Under the pieces are notes generated by a model. The model made no database searches, had not been told where the DNA came from, and saw nothing but the letters and a program-made list of their open reading frames with translations. Shown here one piece after another: positions 45,581 to 54,958 of a DNA stretch of 64,000 bases (position 1 is its first letter; each line of letters starts with the position of its first letter). The DNA is from Rhodobacter sp. CZR27. Lineage in GTDB: Bacteria; Pseudomonadota; Alphaproteobacteria; Rhodobacterales; Rhodobacteraceae. A program made the position numbers and the translations under genes. The DNA is taken from the NCBI RefSeq assembly GCF_002407205.1, contig NZ_CP023549.1, positions 475,001 through 539,000 on the forward strand. The letters are read 5' to 3'.

Positions 45581-46830
45581 ATGACCGACAAGAGCGACGA
45601 ACTGGCCCGCATCCTGAGCCGGAGGCACCGGGCCCGGTGGTGGATCTGGCCGCTGGTGATCGTCGCCGTGCTGACCCTTGGCAGCGGGGTCTGGTTGGCC
45701 CGGCGCGGCTCGGCCGAGGTCGTGGCCTATGTGACCGAGCCCGCGACGCGGGGCGGGCTGACCGTGACGGTCACGGCCACCGGCACCGTGCAGCCCACCA
45801 CGCAGGTCGAGGTCTCGTCCGAACTCTCCGGCACCATCGCCACGGTCGACGTGGACTACAACGACGAGGTCGAGGTGGGGCAGGTGCTCGCCCGTCTCGA
45901 CGATACCAAGCTCAAGGCGCAGCTGGCCAATGCCGAAGCCTCGCTTGCCGCCGCCAGGGGCCGGCTGGAACAGGCACGGGCCACCGCACGGGAGGCTGCC
46001 GAGAACTACACCACGCGCTCGGCGCTCGACCGGCGGGGGGTCTCGGCGCATCTGGACCTGATCGCGAGCGAGGCGCTGCACCTTCGGGCGGAAGCCGAGG
46101 TCAAGATCGCGGCGGCCGACCTGACGCTGGCCGAGGCCAACCTTGCCGTGCAGCGGGTGGATCTGGCGAAGGCGGTGATCCGCTCGCCGATCCGGGGGAT
46201 CGTGCTCGACCGCGCGGCCGAGGTCGGCCAGATCGTGGCCTCGTCGCTGAACACGCCGGTGCTGTTCACGCTGGCCGAGGACCTGACCCGGATGGAGTTG
46301 CGCGTGGACATCGACGAGGCCGACATCGGCCGCGTCCGGGTGGGCAACCGCGCGACCTTCAAGGTCGACGCCCATCCGGGCCGGAACTTCTCGGCCGAGA
46401 TCGTGCAGGTGCGCTATGCGCCCGAGACGACCGAGGGGGTCGTGACCTACAAGGCCGTCCTGACCGTGGACAATGCCGAGCGCCTGCTGCGCCCGGGGAT
46501 GACCGCAACCGCCACAATTGTCGTGGCCGAGGTCGAGGACGAGGTGCTGGTGCCGAACGCCGCCCTGCGCTTCGCGCCGCCGCAGGCCGTGCGGGGCGGC
46601 GGAAGCGGCAACCGGGGCGGGGGTCTTCTGGGTCTGATCATGCCGCGTCCGCCGCAGCCCGCCGACGCGCCCGACCGCGACGCGGGCCCGGCGGTCTGGG
46701 TGCTGCGCGGCGACCAGCCGGTCGCCGTGCCGGTGACGGTCGGCGAGACGGATGGCCGGCGCACCGCTATCGGAACGGATGCAATCGCGCCGGGCGACGC
46801 GGTCATCACCGACCAGCGGGAAGCGGGCTG

Positions 46831-46831
<1 letters not shown>
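45581..46831 (+). CDS. MacA-like periplasmic adaptor subunit
   Basis: This 416-residue HlyD/MacA-family membrane-fusion protein has one N-terminal helix (WWIWPLVIVAVLTLGSGVWL). The lipoyl/barrel region starts ATGTVQPTTQVEVSSELSGT, and a coiled-coil hairpin extends over about residues 110-170. It couples the inner-membrane MacB-like pump to an outer-membrane channel, which is not encoded here. AGAAGGACGAAG precedes the ATG at 45581, and the stop overlaps the ATPase start (TGATG). Confidence 0.87.
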
Positions 46832-47532
<701 letters not shown>

Positions 47533-47533
47533 G

Positions 47534-48739
47534 ATGCTGTGGGAAACCGTCCGCCTCGCCTTCATCGCCATCATCCGCAACAAGCTGCGGTCCTTCCTGA
47601 CCGTCCTGGGCGTCGTCATCGGCGTGGCTGCCGTCATCGCCATGGTCACGGTGGGGCAGGGCTCGTCGGCGCAGGTCTCGGCCAATGTCGCAAGCCTCGG
47701 GACCAACGTGCTGATCGTGCGGCCGGGCAAGCGGATGATGGGACCGGGCGTGCGGGACACGGCCCCGGCCTTCACCCTGCGCGACGTCGAGGCGCTCGAG
47801 GAACTGGCGGTGATCGAGGCGGTCGCGCCGACAACCTCGACCACGCAGACCGTGGTTTACGGAAACGCGAACGTCACGACCTCGATCACCGGATCGTCGA
47901 GCGCCTACATCAGCGTGGCGAACTGGACGCTGGCCGCCGGCCGTGGCTTCACGCTGGCCGAGGAACGGCAGGGAGCCGCCGCCTGCATCCTTGGCGAGAC
48001 GGTGCGCGAGAAGCTGTTCGGCTCGGCCGATCCGCTGGGGCGGACGATCCGGATCAGGGCGATCTCCTGCGACGTGGTGGGCCTGCTTGCCGCCAAGGGG
48101 GCAGGGTCCTTCGGGCAGGACCAGGACGACCTTGTGCTGATGCCGATCCGCACCGTGCAACGGCGGCTGGAGGGGGACCAGGACGTCGCCGGCATCTCGA
48201 TCGCGCTTGACGAAGGCGTCTCCTCGGCCCGCGGCATCCGCGAGATCACCGCCCTGATGCGCGAGAGGCGGCGCATCGGGCCGGGGGACGAGGACAACTT
48301 CTCGGTCACCGACATGAAGGAGATCGCCTCGATGCTGACCTCCATCAACACGGTGCTGGCGGGGCTCTTGTCCTCTGTCGCGGCGGTCAGCTTGCTGGTG
48401 GGCGGGATCGGCATCATGAACATCATGCTGGTCTCGGTGACCGAGCGCACGCGCGAGATCGGCATCCGCCTTGCAGTGGGCGCGACCGCGGGGCAGGTGC
48501 TGACCCAGTTCCTCGTCGAGGCGATGGTGCTTTCGGTGCTGGGCGGGGTGATCGGCATCGGGCTGGGGCTGGGCCTCGCCTTCGCGGCCTCGCGCTACAT
48601 GATCATCCCCTTCACACCCGATCCCATGGTCGTCCTGCTCGCCTTCGGCTTCTCGGCACTGGTGGGCGTGGTCTTCGGCTTCTTCCCCGCCCGCAGGGCC
48701 GCGCGGCTCGACCCGATCGAGGCGCTGCGGCACCAGTAG
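47534..48739 (+). CDS. MacB-like ABC permease
   Basis: This 401-residue FtsX/MacB permease has an N-terminal helix (RNKLRSFLTVLGVVIGVAAV), a large periplasmic domain (residues about 40-270) and three C-terminal helices with GGIGIMNIMLVSVTERTREI and RRAARLDPIEALRHQ, the MacB_PCD-FtsX hallmarks. It starts two bases after the ATPase gene. The cargo of this mechanotransmission-type exporter could be a peptide, siderophore or drug. Confidence 0.9.
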   Translation: MLWETVRLAFIAIIRNKLRSFLTVLGVVIGVAAVIAMVTVGQGSSAQVSANVASLGTNVLIVRPGKRMMGPGVRDTAPAFTLRDVEALEELAVIEAVAPTTSTTQTVVYGNANVTTSITGSSSAYISVANWTLAAGRGFTLAEERQGAAACILGETVREKLFGSADPLGRTIRIRAISCDVVGLLAAKGAGSFGQDQDDLVLMPIRTVQRRLEGDQDVAGISIALDEGVSSARGIREITALMRERRRIGPGDEDNFSVTDMKEIASMLTSINTVLAGLLSSVAAVSLLVGGIGIMNIMLVSVTERTREIGIRLAVGATAGQVLTQFLVEAMVLSVLGGVIGIGLGLGLAFAASRYMIIPFTPDPMVVLLAFGFSALVGVVFGFFPARRAARLDPIEALRHQ

Positions 48740-48810
48740 GCCGAGGTGCGGCGATCGGTCGGCGGGGTGCGCCGCCGCGGCCCTTCCCCAGCCGCGTCCG
48801 ACGCCGCATC

Positions 48811-49641
48811 ATGCCCGCGATGGAAGACACGGGGCATCCCACGCCGCAGGGCATCGGCCATTCCACCAATCTCGTGGGGCGCCCCGCGGAGTGGCTGGCA
48901 AGCTGCGCCTTCAACGAGGCGCCGGTTCCGCTTCACATCTGGGGCGTGGTCGAGATGAACCGCAGCCTGTTCGGCATGCTGGAGCAGGCGGGCGACCTTG
49001 CCGAGGCGGCCGAGGCCTTCCACTGCTACATGATGGCGCTGTTCGGCCTCGATCCCGAACAGCGCGCCTCCGGCGCCGGCGGCAGGCGCTTCCGCTCGTC
49101 CTTCCTGCGGCTGATCCAGGGCTGGAACTTCGACAGCAACAGCCCCGAGGGCGCCGTCCTGAAGGGGTGGGTCGAGAGCCGCTTCGGCCTTTGCCCCTGC
49201 TTCCACAAGGGGATCATCGAAAGCGTGTCGGATGCCGCCTGGGCCGGCTATGTCGAGGAAAAGATGTCGAGCCTCTTCCACAACAATGCGATCTGGATGC
49301 AGCTCGACCTGCTGTTCGAATTCTGCCAGTGGTCCATCCGGCGCTTCGCCTTTCCTGGCCAGTCGCATGTCACGCTCTATCGCGGGATCAACTCGCTGAA
49401 CGAACACCGGATCCTCGAACGGACGTCCCGGCGCGAGGCGGTGATCCGGCTCAACAACCTCGTCTCGTTCACCTCCGACCGCGACATCGCCGGCTGCTTC
49501 GGCGACAGGATCCTGTGCGCGCGGGTTCCGCTGTGCAAGGTGCTGTTCTTCAGCGGCCTGCTGCCGTCGCACCTGCTGCGGGGTGAGCGCGAGTTCCTTG
49601 CGATCGGCGGCGACTTCCGGGTCAGCGTGGACTATGTCTGA
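48811..49641 (+). CDS. draT: Dinitrogenase reductase ADP-ribosyltransferase
   Basis: This 276-residue DraT inactivates nitrogenase iron protein (NifH) by ADP-ribosylation from NAD when ammonium rises or energy falls. The R-S-E type active site is seen as TLYRGINSLNEHRI, VSFTSDRDIAGCFGD and LRGEREFLAIGGDF. The start is the ATG at 48811, or the in-frame ATG at 48820; neither has a strong ribosome-binding site. It overlaps draG by 8 bases. No nif gene is in the window. Confidence 0.92.
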   Translation: MPAMEDTGHPTPQGIGHSTNLVGRPAEWLASCAFNEAPVPLHIWGVVEMNRSLFGMLEQAGDLAEAAEAFHCYMMALFGLDPEQRASGAGGRRFRSSFLRLIQGWNFDSNSPEGAVLKGWVESRFGLCPCFHKGIIESVSDAAWAGYVEEKMSSLFHNNAIWMQLDLLFEFCQWSIRRFAFPGQSHVTLYRGINSLNEHRILERTSRREAVIRLNNLVSFTSDRDIAGCFGDRILCARVPLCKVLFFSGLLPSHLLRGEREFLAIGGDFRVSVDYV

Positions 49642-50533
49642 CGAAAGACCCCCCGGTCTCGAGGACCGCGCGCTTGCGGCCTATCTGGGCCTTGCGGTCG
49701 GCGATGCGCTGGGCGCGACCGTCGAGTTCATGACCCGGAGCGAGATCGCGGCCCGGCACGGCGTGCACCGCGAGATCGTGGGTGGCGGATGGCTGAAGCT
49801 TCGCCCCGGGCAGGTGACGGACGACACGGAGATGTCGCTGGCGCTGGGCCGCTCGCTGATCCGGAAGGGTGGCCTCGATGCACGGGACCTGTGCGAGGAA
49901 TTCGCCGGCTGGCTGAAGTCCGGCCCGGTGGATGTCGGCAACACCTGCCGGCGGGGGATCCGCCGCTTTCTGGTGCACGGCACCGTCGAGGGGACCTATT
50001 CCGACGGCGATGCCGGGAACGGGGCAGCGATGCGCGTCCTGCCCGTGGCGCTCGCGACGCTGGGCGATCCGGGCCGGGCGGAAGCCTGGACGCTGGCGCA
50101 GGCCCGGGCCACGCATCATCACCCGCTGTCCGATGATGCCTGCCTGGCGCTCGTGCGCATGACACAGGGCCTGCTGCACGGGCAGGGCAAGGACGCGGTG
50201 CGCCGGGTGGCCGAGGATCTGGCGGCGAGGCACAGGGTCTTCCGGCTCGGCCCCGGCCCAGGCCAAAGCTCGGCCTATATCGTCGATACGATGCAGACCG
50301 TGCTGCACCACTACCTTCGCGCGGAGTCGTTCGACGACTGCCTTGTCGGGACCGTGAACCAGGGCGGCGATGCCGATACGACCGGCGCTCTGGCGGGAAT
50401 GCTGGCGGGCGCCACCTACGGCCTCGGGGGGATCCCCGCGCGCTGGCTGGCCGCGCTCGACCCTGACGTGGCCGAGGCCATCCGCGCGCAGGTGCCGCGG
50501 CTGCTCGCCCTGTCGGCGGGTGCGGCGGGCTGA
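49634..50533 (+). CDS. draG: Dinitrogenase reductase-activating glycohydrolase
   Basis: This 299-residue ADP-ribosylglycohydrolase removes the group DraT attaches to NifH. The dinuclear metal site is intact: QVTDDTEMSLALGRSL, GPVDVGNTCRRGI, SDGDAGNGAAMRVLP, and GGDADTTGALAGMLAGATYG. It is coupled to draT and convergent with the phosphatase-kinase gene, eight bases apart. Confidence 0.93.
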   Translation: MSDERPPGLEDRALAAYLGLAVGDALGATVEFMTRSEIAARHGVHREIVGGGWLKLRPGQVTDDTEMSLALGRSLIRKGGLDARDLCEEFAGWLKSGPVDVGNTCRRGIRRFLVHGTVEGTYSDGDAGNGAAMRVLPVALATLGDPGRAEAWTLAQARATHHHPLSDDACLALVRMTQGLLHGQGKDAVRRVAEDLAARHRVFRLGPGPGQSSAYIVDTMQTVLHHYLRAESFDDCLVGTVNQGGDADTTGALAGMLAGATYGLGGIPARWLAALDPDVAEAIRAQVPRLLALSAGAAG

Positions 50534-50540
50534 TCCCGCG

Positions 50541-51818
50541 TCAGCCCAGTCGCGCCGCCAGATCGGCCTTGCGGGCGATCATCTTGTCGGCCAGCGCCGG
50601 GCGGCCGCCGCTTTCCATGATCACGGCGCGGATCGCCTCGTCGGGAATGCGGGTGACCAGCCCGACCGAGTCGCGGATCGCGTCCGGCCTCATGTCGCCG
50701 AACAGGCGCATGGCGTGCGGGTTGTCCGGATCGCTGCGCAGCCTGTCGAGTTCGGCGACCGAGGTGCCGAACGCGCGCCCCTTCGGGTCGCCCTGCGCCC
50801 GGAACTCCAGCGCACCGCCGACGTCGAGCGTCGTCACGATGCCGCGGACGAGGCCCTGGTTCTCGCCGCCGAAGCCCGCGGCATCCCAGTTCGCCGTCCA
50901 GGCATGCACGGCCAGCCAGCGCTGGGCCTGACGGCGCTCGTCTTCGGTGAACCGCGCCACATGGCGTCGTGCAAGGTCCACCAGCACCGTCGCGACCTCG
51001 TCCGGTGCCCTCGTCGGCACATAATGCAGCGTAGGGGCGCCGGCCAGCTGGTAGAGCCGCGCCGCGATCCGCTCGTTCAGCGCGTGGCTGGCGGTCTCCA
51101 GCGACTTTACATAGAACCGTCGGCCGCCGGCGTCGCGGTAGATCCCGGCCGGGGTGCTGCCCATGCCGGTGCCGACCTTCTCGAGGCTTGCGGTGTCGAG
51201 CCGGTCGGCCTCGGCCATCGGCAGGGTGCGCCTCACCACCGCGAGCTGCCCCGGGGTCTCGATGGCGCCCGGTCGGGCACGACGGACGGCCCGGATCGCC
51301 TGCCCGGGATCCTCGCCGAGTTCGACCAGCAGGCGGGCCGCCATCATGCCCGCCCGCCCCAGCCCGCCCCGGCAATGCACGACCACGTCGGCGCGGTTGC
51401 GCAGCAGCGTGCGGATGTCGGACCCATGCGCCTCCCACAGGGCTTCGAAGGCGTCGGTCGGAACCGAATAGTCGGCGATCGGCAGGTGCAGCCAGTCGAG
51501 CCCGCGCGCCCTGACCTCCTCGCCCAGCTGCGGCACCTTCAGCGTGGCAAGCTCCGCAGGCTCGACCAGCGTCAGCACCAGCCGGGCGCCCCAGCCGGCG
51601 ATGACGTCGAGATCCGCCGCCAGATCCCGCGCCCAGGCCCCGGTGGCCGCGGCGCGATCATGCTTGCCGGGGCAGAACGTGATCCCGATCCGCCCGTGAC
51701 AGGCGGTCGCCCGCACCTCGGCGATCTGGAGGGGATGTGTCTGGCTCGTCCGCACCACGGCAACCTCATACCCGCTGATCCTGCAAGCGGCATAGCGCAG
51801 ATCCCCGACCCTCGTCAC
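50541..51818 (-). CDS. CDKN3-like protein phosphatase fused to a HipA/PI4K-like kinase domain
   Basis: This 425-residue protein has two visible modules. Residues about 15-205 resemble the eukaryotic CDKN3/KAP dual-specificity phosphatase: ITFCPGKHDR, general acid Asp116 in LPIADYSVP, the Cys149-x5-Arg155 loop (VHCRGGLGRAG), then RPGAIETPGQ. Residues about 215-380 look like an atypical kinase: GTGMGSTPAGIYRD as a glycine loop, Lys238 in FYVKSL, Glu249 in NERIAARLY, Asp312 and Asn320 in ANWDAAGFGGENQG, and Asp332 in TLDVGGALEF. All key residues of both sites are present. Activity is inferred. The gene stands alone, convergent with draG. Confidence 0.75.
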   Translation of the reverse strand: MTRVGDLRYAACRISGYEVAVVRTSQTHPLQIAEVRATACHGRIGITFCPGKHDRAAATGAWARDLAADLDVIAGWGARLVLTLVEPAELATLKVPQLGEEVRARGLDWLHLPIADYSVPTDAFEALWEAHGSDIRTLLRNRADVVVHCRGGLGRAGMMAARLLVELGEDPGQAIRAVRRARPGAIETPGQLAVVRRTLPMAEADRLDTASLEKVGTGMGSTPAGIYRDAGGRRFYVKSLETASHALNERIAARLYQLAGAPTLHYVPTRAPDEVATVLVDLARRHVARFTEDERRQAQRWLAVHAWTANWDAAGFGGENQGLVRGIVTTLDVGGALEFRAQGDPKGRAFGTSVAELDRLRSDPDNPHAMRLFGDMRPDAIRDSVGLVTRIPDEAIRAVIMESGGRPALADKMIARKADLAARLG

Positions 51819-51994
51819 GCAGCGGCTTGGTCGCGCCGTTATCGTTAGCGGACAATCCCGGGCTCCCGCGCCAGCCGCCCCCGGCCCGGGCGCAAGGCTG
51901 CGCGGGTCTGCCGCGCGGGCGGGCGGACAGCGGGACTTGCCTCACCGTCCGATCGGCTGTTCTCTGAGGCAAAAGGTCGTCAGGCAGCGAAGTC

Positions 51995-53779
51995 ATGGGC
52001 GAGCAGGCCAGAGAGACCGGGCGCGTCGATCCGGGCCTGCTTCGGCAGGTCAGCGACATGGCCGGACTGCTGCGCGCGAACCGGTGCGGTCCGCGCATCC
52101 TCTGGCTGATCGCCGCGCTTGTGGCGGTGATCTCCGCCACCGCCTATGCGCAGATCCTGCTGAACGCCTGGAACCAGCCGTTCTATGATGCGCTGACACA
52201 GAAGGACGTGGGGGCCTTTCTGCGGCAACTGCGGGTGTTTGCGGAACTTGCGGGACTCCTTCTCGTGCTGAACGTCGTGCAGCTCTGGCTTGACCAGACG
52301 CTGAAGCTGACGCTGCGACGGGGGCTGTTCGGGGCGCTGCTTGCGGCCTGGATGACGCCGGGCCGGGCGCTGCGGCTGGCCCGGGCCGGCCCCGTCGGCG
52401 AGAACCCCGACCAGCGGATGCAGGCCGATGTCGATGCACTGGCCGACCTGACCGGCGCGCTGGGCATCGGCCTGTTCCAGGCGTCGCTGCTGCTCGTGTC
52501 CTTCATCGGCGTGCTCTGGCGGCAGTCGAGCGTCGTCGACATCCCCGTCGCGGGCCAGACCTGGAGCATTCCCGGCTTCATGGTCTGGTGCGCGCTGTTC
52601 TATGCCGCCGCCGCATCCTGGCTCAGCTGGCGCGTCGGGCGGCCGCTGATGGCGATGAACGCCGAGCGGCTGCAACGCGAGGCGGCCTTCCGGTTCGAAC
52701 TGGTGCGGATCAACGAGTCGCGCGACGCCATCACGCTCCAGCATGGCGAGGCGGCCGAGAGCGCCCGCATCGAGGCCACCTTCGGCCGGCTGGTGGAGAT
52801 CATCCACGCCGCCATCCGCGCCACCGCCCGGCTGACCTGGGTCACCGCCGGCTACGGCTGGTTCACCATCGTGGCGCCGATCGTCGCCGCCTCGCCGTTC
52901 TACTTCTCGGGCGACATGACCATCGGCGAGCTGATGCTGGTCGTGGGAGCGTTCAACCAGGTGCAGGGCTCGCTGCGCTGGTTCGTGAGCAACTATGCGG
53001 TCATCGCGAACTGGCGGGCGACGCTGCTGCGGGTCACGAGCTTCCATCGCGCGCTGGCCGGCCTCGACGCTGAAGCGGGCGGCGGCCCCCGGATCGAGCG
53101 GCACGAGACCGGAAGCGGCATCGAGATCGCGGGGCTTCGCGTCGCCACGCCCTATGTCTGCGTCCGCCTCGACCCCGACCGGGTGGTCGTCGCCCCGGGC
53201 GAGCGGGTGCTGCTGCAGGGAGCCTCGGGGTCGGGCAAGACCATCCTGTTCCGGGCACTGGCGGGCCTGTGGGATCGGGGCGGAGGGCGGATCGTCATGC
53301 CCGCAGCGCGCAGCGTGGTCTATCTTCCGACCCATTCCTACGTCCCGCCGGGCCTTCTGGCCGAGGCGGTCTGCTATCCCCATCCCTGCGGCCGCTACGC
53401 CCGTGCCGAGACCGAGGCCGCCCTGCAGGCCGTGGGCCTTGGCGTCTTCATCCCGCGGCTGGGCACATCGGACCGCTGGGACCGGCTGCTGAGCGAGAGC
53501 GAGAAGCAGTGCCTGGCCTTCGCGCGCGTCCTTCTGCAGCGACCGGACTGGCTGGTGATGGACGACGCGGTGGGCCAGCTCGACCCGGATGCGCGGATCC
53601 GGGTGGTGAAGCTGCTGAAGGGCCGGCTTGGCCACATGGGCCTGCTCGGCATCGGCAACGGCAGCGAGCCCGACGGCCTCTACACCCGGCGTGTGCGGAT
53701 CGTCACCGATCCGGGCGAGGCCGACCTCTGCCGGTCAGGCGACGGCAGGCGAGGTCCTGCGAAACCCAAGGCGGTCTAG
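51995..53779 (+). CDS. SbmA/BacA-like ABC protein with a degenerate ATPase domain
   Basis: This 594-residue half-transporter has six helices (residues about 35-330) in the SbmA_BacA/YddA style (NAWNQPFYDALTQKDVGAFL, NPDQRMQADV, GWFTIVAPIVAASPFY) plus a C-terminal ATPase. Walker A is intact (GASGSGKT, 409-416). The Q-loop Gln is replaced by Thr446, the signature is LSESEKQ, the catalytic Glu after Walker B is Asp524 (VMDDAVGQLD) and the H-loop His is Asn555. Weak or no ATP hydrolysis is expected. It may import peptides by proton gradient like SbmA, or export. Its end overlaps the convergent GH144 gene by 45 bases. Confidence 0.85.
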   Translation: MGEQARETGRVDPGLLRQVSDMAGLLRANRCGPRILWLIAALVAVISATAYAQILLNAWNQPFYDALTQKDVGAFLRQLRVFAELAGLLLVLNVVQLWLDQTLKLTLRRGLFGALLAAWMTPGRALRLARAGPVGENPDQRMQADVDALADLTGALGIGLFQASLLLVSFIGVLWRQSSVVDIPVAGQTWSIPGFMVWCALFYAAAASWLSWRVGRPLMAMNAERLQREAAFRFELVRINESRDAITLQHGEAAESARIEATFGRLVEIIHAAIRATARLTWVTAGYGWFTIVAPIVAASPFYFSGDMTIGELMLVVGAFNQVQGSLRWFVSNYAVIANWRATLLRVTSFHRALAGLDAEAGGGPRIERHETGSGIEIAGLRVATPYVCVRLDPDRVVVAPGERVLLQGASGSGKTILFRALAGLWDRGGGRIVMPAARSVVYLPTHSYVPPGLLAEAVCYPHPCGRYARAETEAALQAVGLGVFIPRLGTSDRWDRLLSESEKQCLAFARVLLQRPDWLVMDDAVGQLDPDARIRVVKLLKGRLGHMGLLGIGNGSEPDGLYTRRVRIVTDPGEADLCRSGDGRRGPAKPKAV

Positions 53780-54958
53780 CCCCGCCTGCACCTCGGGCGC
53801 CGACATGAATAGGGTCCACAGCAGGCCGCTGCGGTGGTTCTCGATCATGGCGACGATCGGCCCCTGGTCGATGGCCAGGTGGCTGCCCGCGATCCAGCCG
53901 GCCGTGTCGTTGAAGGCGTCGACTAAGCCGTACGGCCCCCATAGCGCGCCGCCCCGGTGACCCGCGTAATGGCGCAGCGCCGCCATCGATTCCGCGGGTG
54001 TGTAGGGCATCGACGACAGCGCGGCCGTCGGCGCGATGACGCCGCGGTCGTTGGTCGGCGAGAAGGCGGCATAGCCCTGGTCCCCGTCGCAGGCGGTCAG
54101 CCCCCAGGCGGGCCCATAACCCGCGAAGCCGCCGGGATTTTCAAGGCAATGCGCACGGTTGATCCGAACATGCGCCCGGTTCTGTTCCCAGTAATCGACG
54201 CCATCCTCCTCCAGTCCCCGCGGGTCGAGCCCGAGGAACGAGTAATGCGCGAAGAACAGCGGCCCGCCCATCTCGGGGCCAAGCGGCAGCCGGATGCCGT
54301 GGCGGGTCCGGCCGTTGCGGAAGGTCGGGCTGTCCTTCCAGCCCTCGTGATAGGCGCGCGGATCGATCGGGTGGGTGGGAGAGGCCGCGCCCAGCACGAA
54401 CGTGATCAGCGCCTCGTGCCAGCCGCGCAGCTTAAGGCCCTGCGCGAAGCCGTGCCGCGGGCTCCAGTGCCAGAGGAGGGCGTCAGGCGTCGGGCAGAAC
54501 CCTGCCCAGTCGACCCCGCGCCAGAGCCGGTCGATCCGGTCCGCAAGCTCCGGGTCGCTTCCCGCCAGATACTGCCGCGCGGTCAGCAGGCCCATCATCA
54601 GATAGGCCGTCTCCACGATGTCGCCCCCGTCGTCCTTTGCCGAGAAGGCGATGGTGGCGCCGGTCGCCCCGTGCATCCAGTGCGGAAAGGCGCCGCGATG
54701 GCGCGGGCTTGCCGCAAGATGGCGGCAGATCCGGTCGATCCGCGCCGTGACCTCGGCCCGGTCGAGGAAGCCGCGGCCGGCGCCGGCGATCATGGCCATG
54801 ATGCCGAAGCCGGTGCCTCCGGTCGTGACGGTGTCCTCCCACCCTGCCGCGCCGAAGCGCTCGCGGGCCATTCCGCTGACGGGGTGGGCGAAGTCGGTGA
54901 AGTAGCGCAGGGTCTCCCGTTGCACCCGGTCAAGCAGCGCCTCGTCGTCCGGGGTCAT
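53735..54958 (-). CDS. GH144-type (glucoamylase-like) endo-beta-1,2-glucanase candidate
   Basis: This is a 407-residue protein of the PF10091 glycoamylase/GH144 type: RETLRYFTDFAHPVSGMARER, TGGTGFGIMAMIAGA, DIVETAYLMMGLLTARQY, LWHWSPRHGF, FFAHYSFLGLDPRG, NPTN-like FSPTNDRGVIAPTAAL and WGPYGLVDAFN. Characterised GH144 enzymes cut beta-1,2-glucans. No signal peptide is seen, so it is probably cytoplasmic and acts on imported oligomers. The ATG at 54958 overlaps the GH3 stop (ATGA), so the two enzymes are co-translated. Confidence 0.8.
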   Translation of the reverse strand: MTPDDEALLDRVQRETLRYFTDFAHPVSGMARERFGAAGWEDTVTTGGTGFGIMAMIAGAGRGFLDRAEVTARIDRICRHLAASPRHRGAFPHWMHGATGATIAFSAKDDGGDIVETAYLMMGLLTARQYLAGSDPELADRIDRLWRGVDWAGFCPTPDALLWHWSPRHGFAQGLKLRGWHEALITFVLGAASPTHPIDPRAYHEGWKDSPTFRNGRTRHGIRLPLGPEMGGPLFFAHYSFLGLDPRGLEEDGVDYWEQNRAHVRINRAHCLENPGGFAGYGPAWGLTACDGDQGYAAFSPTNDRGVIAPTAALSSMPYTPAESMAALRHYAGHRGGALWGPYGLVDAFNDTAGWIAGSHLAIDQGPIVAMIENHRSGLLWTLFMSAPEVQAGLDRLGFRRTSPAVA

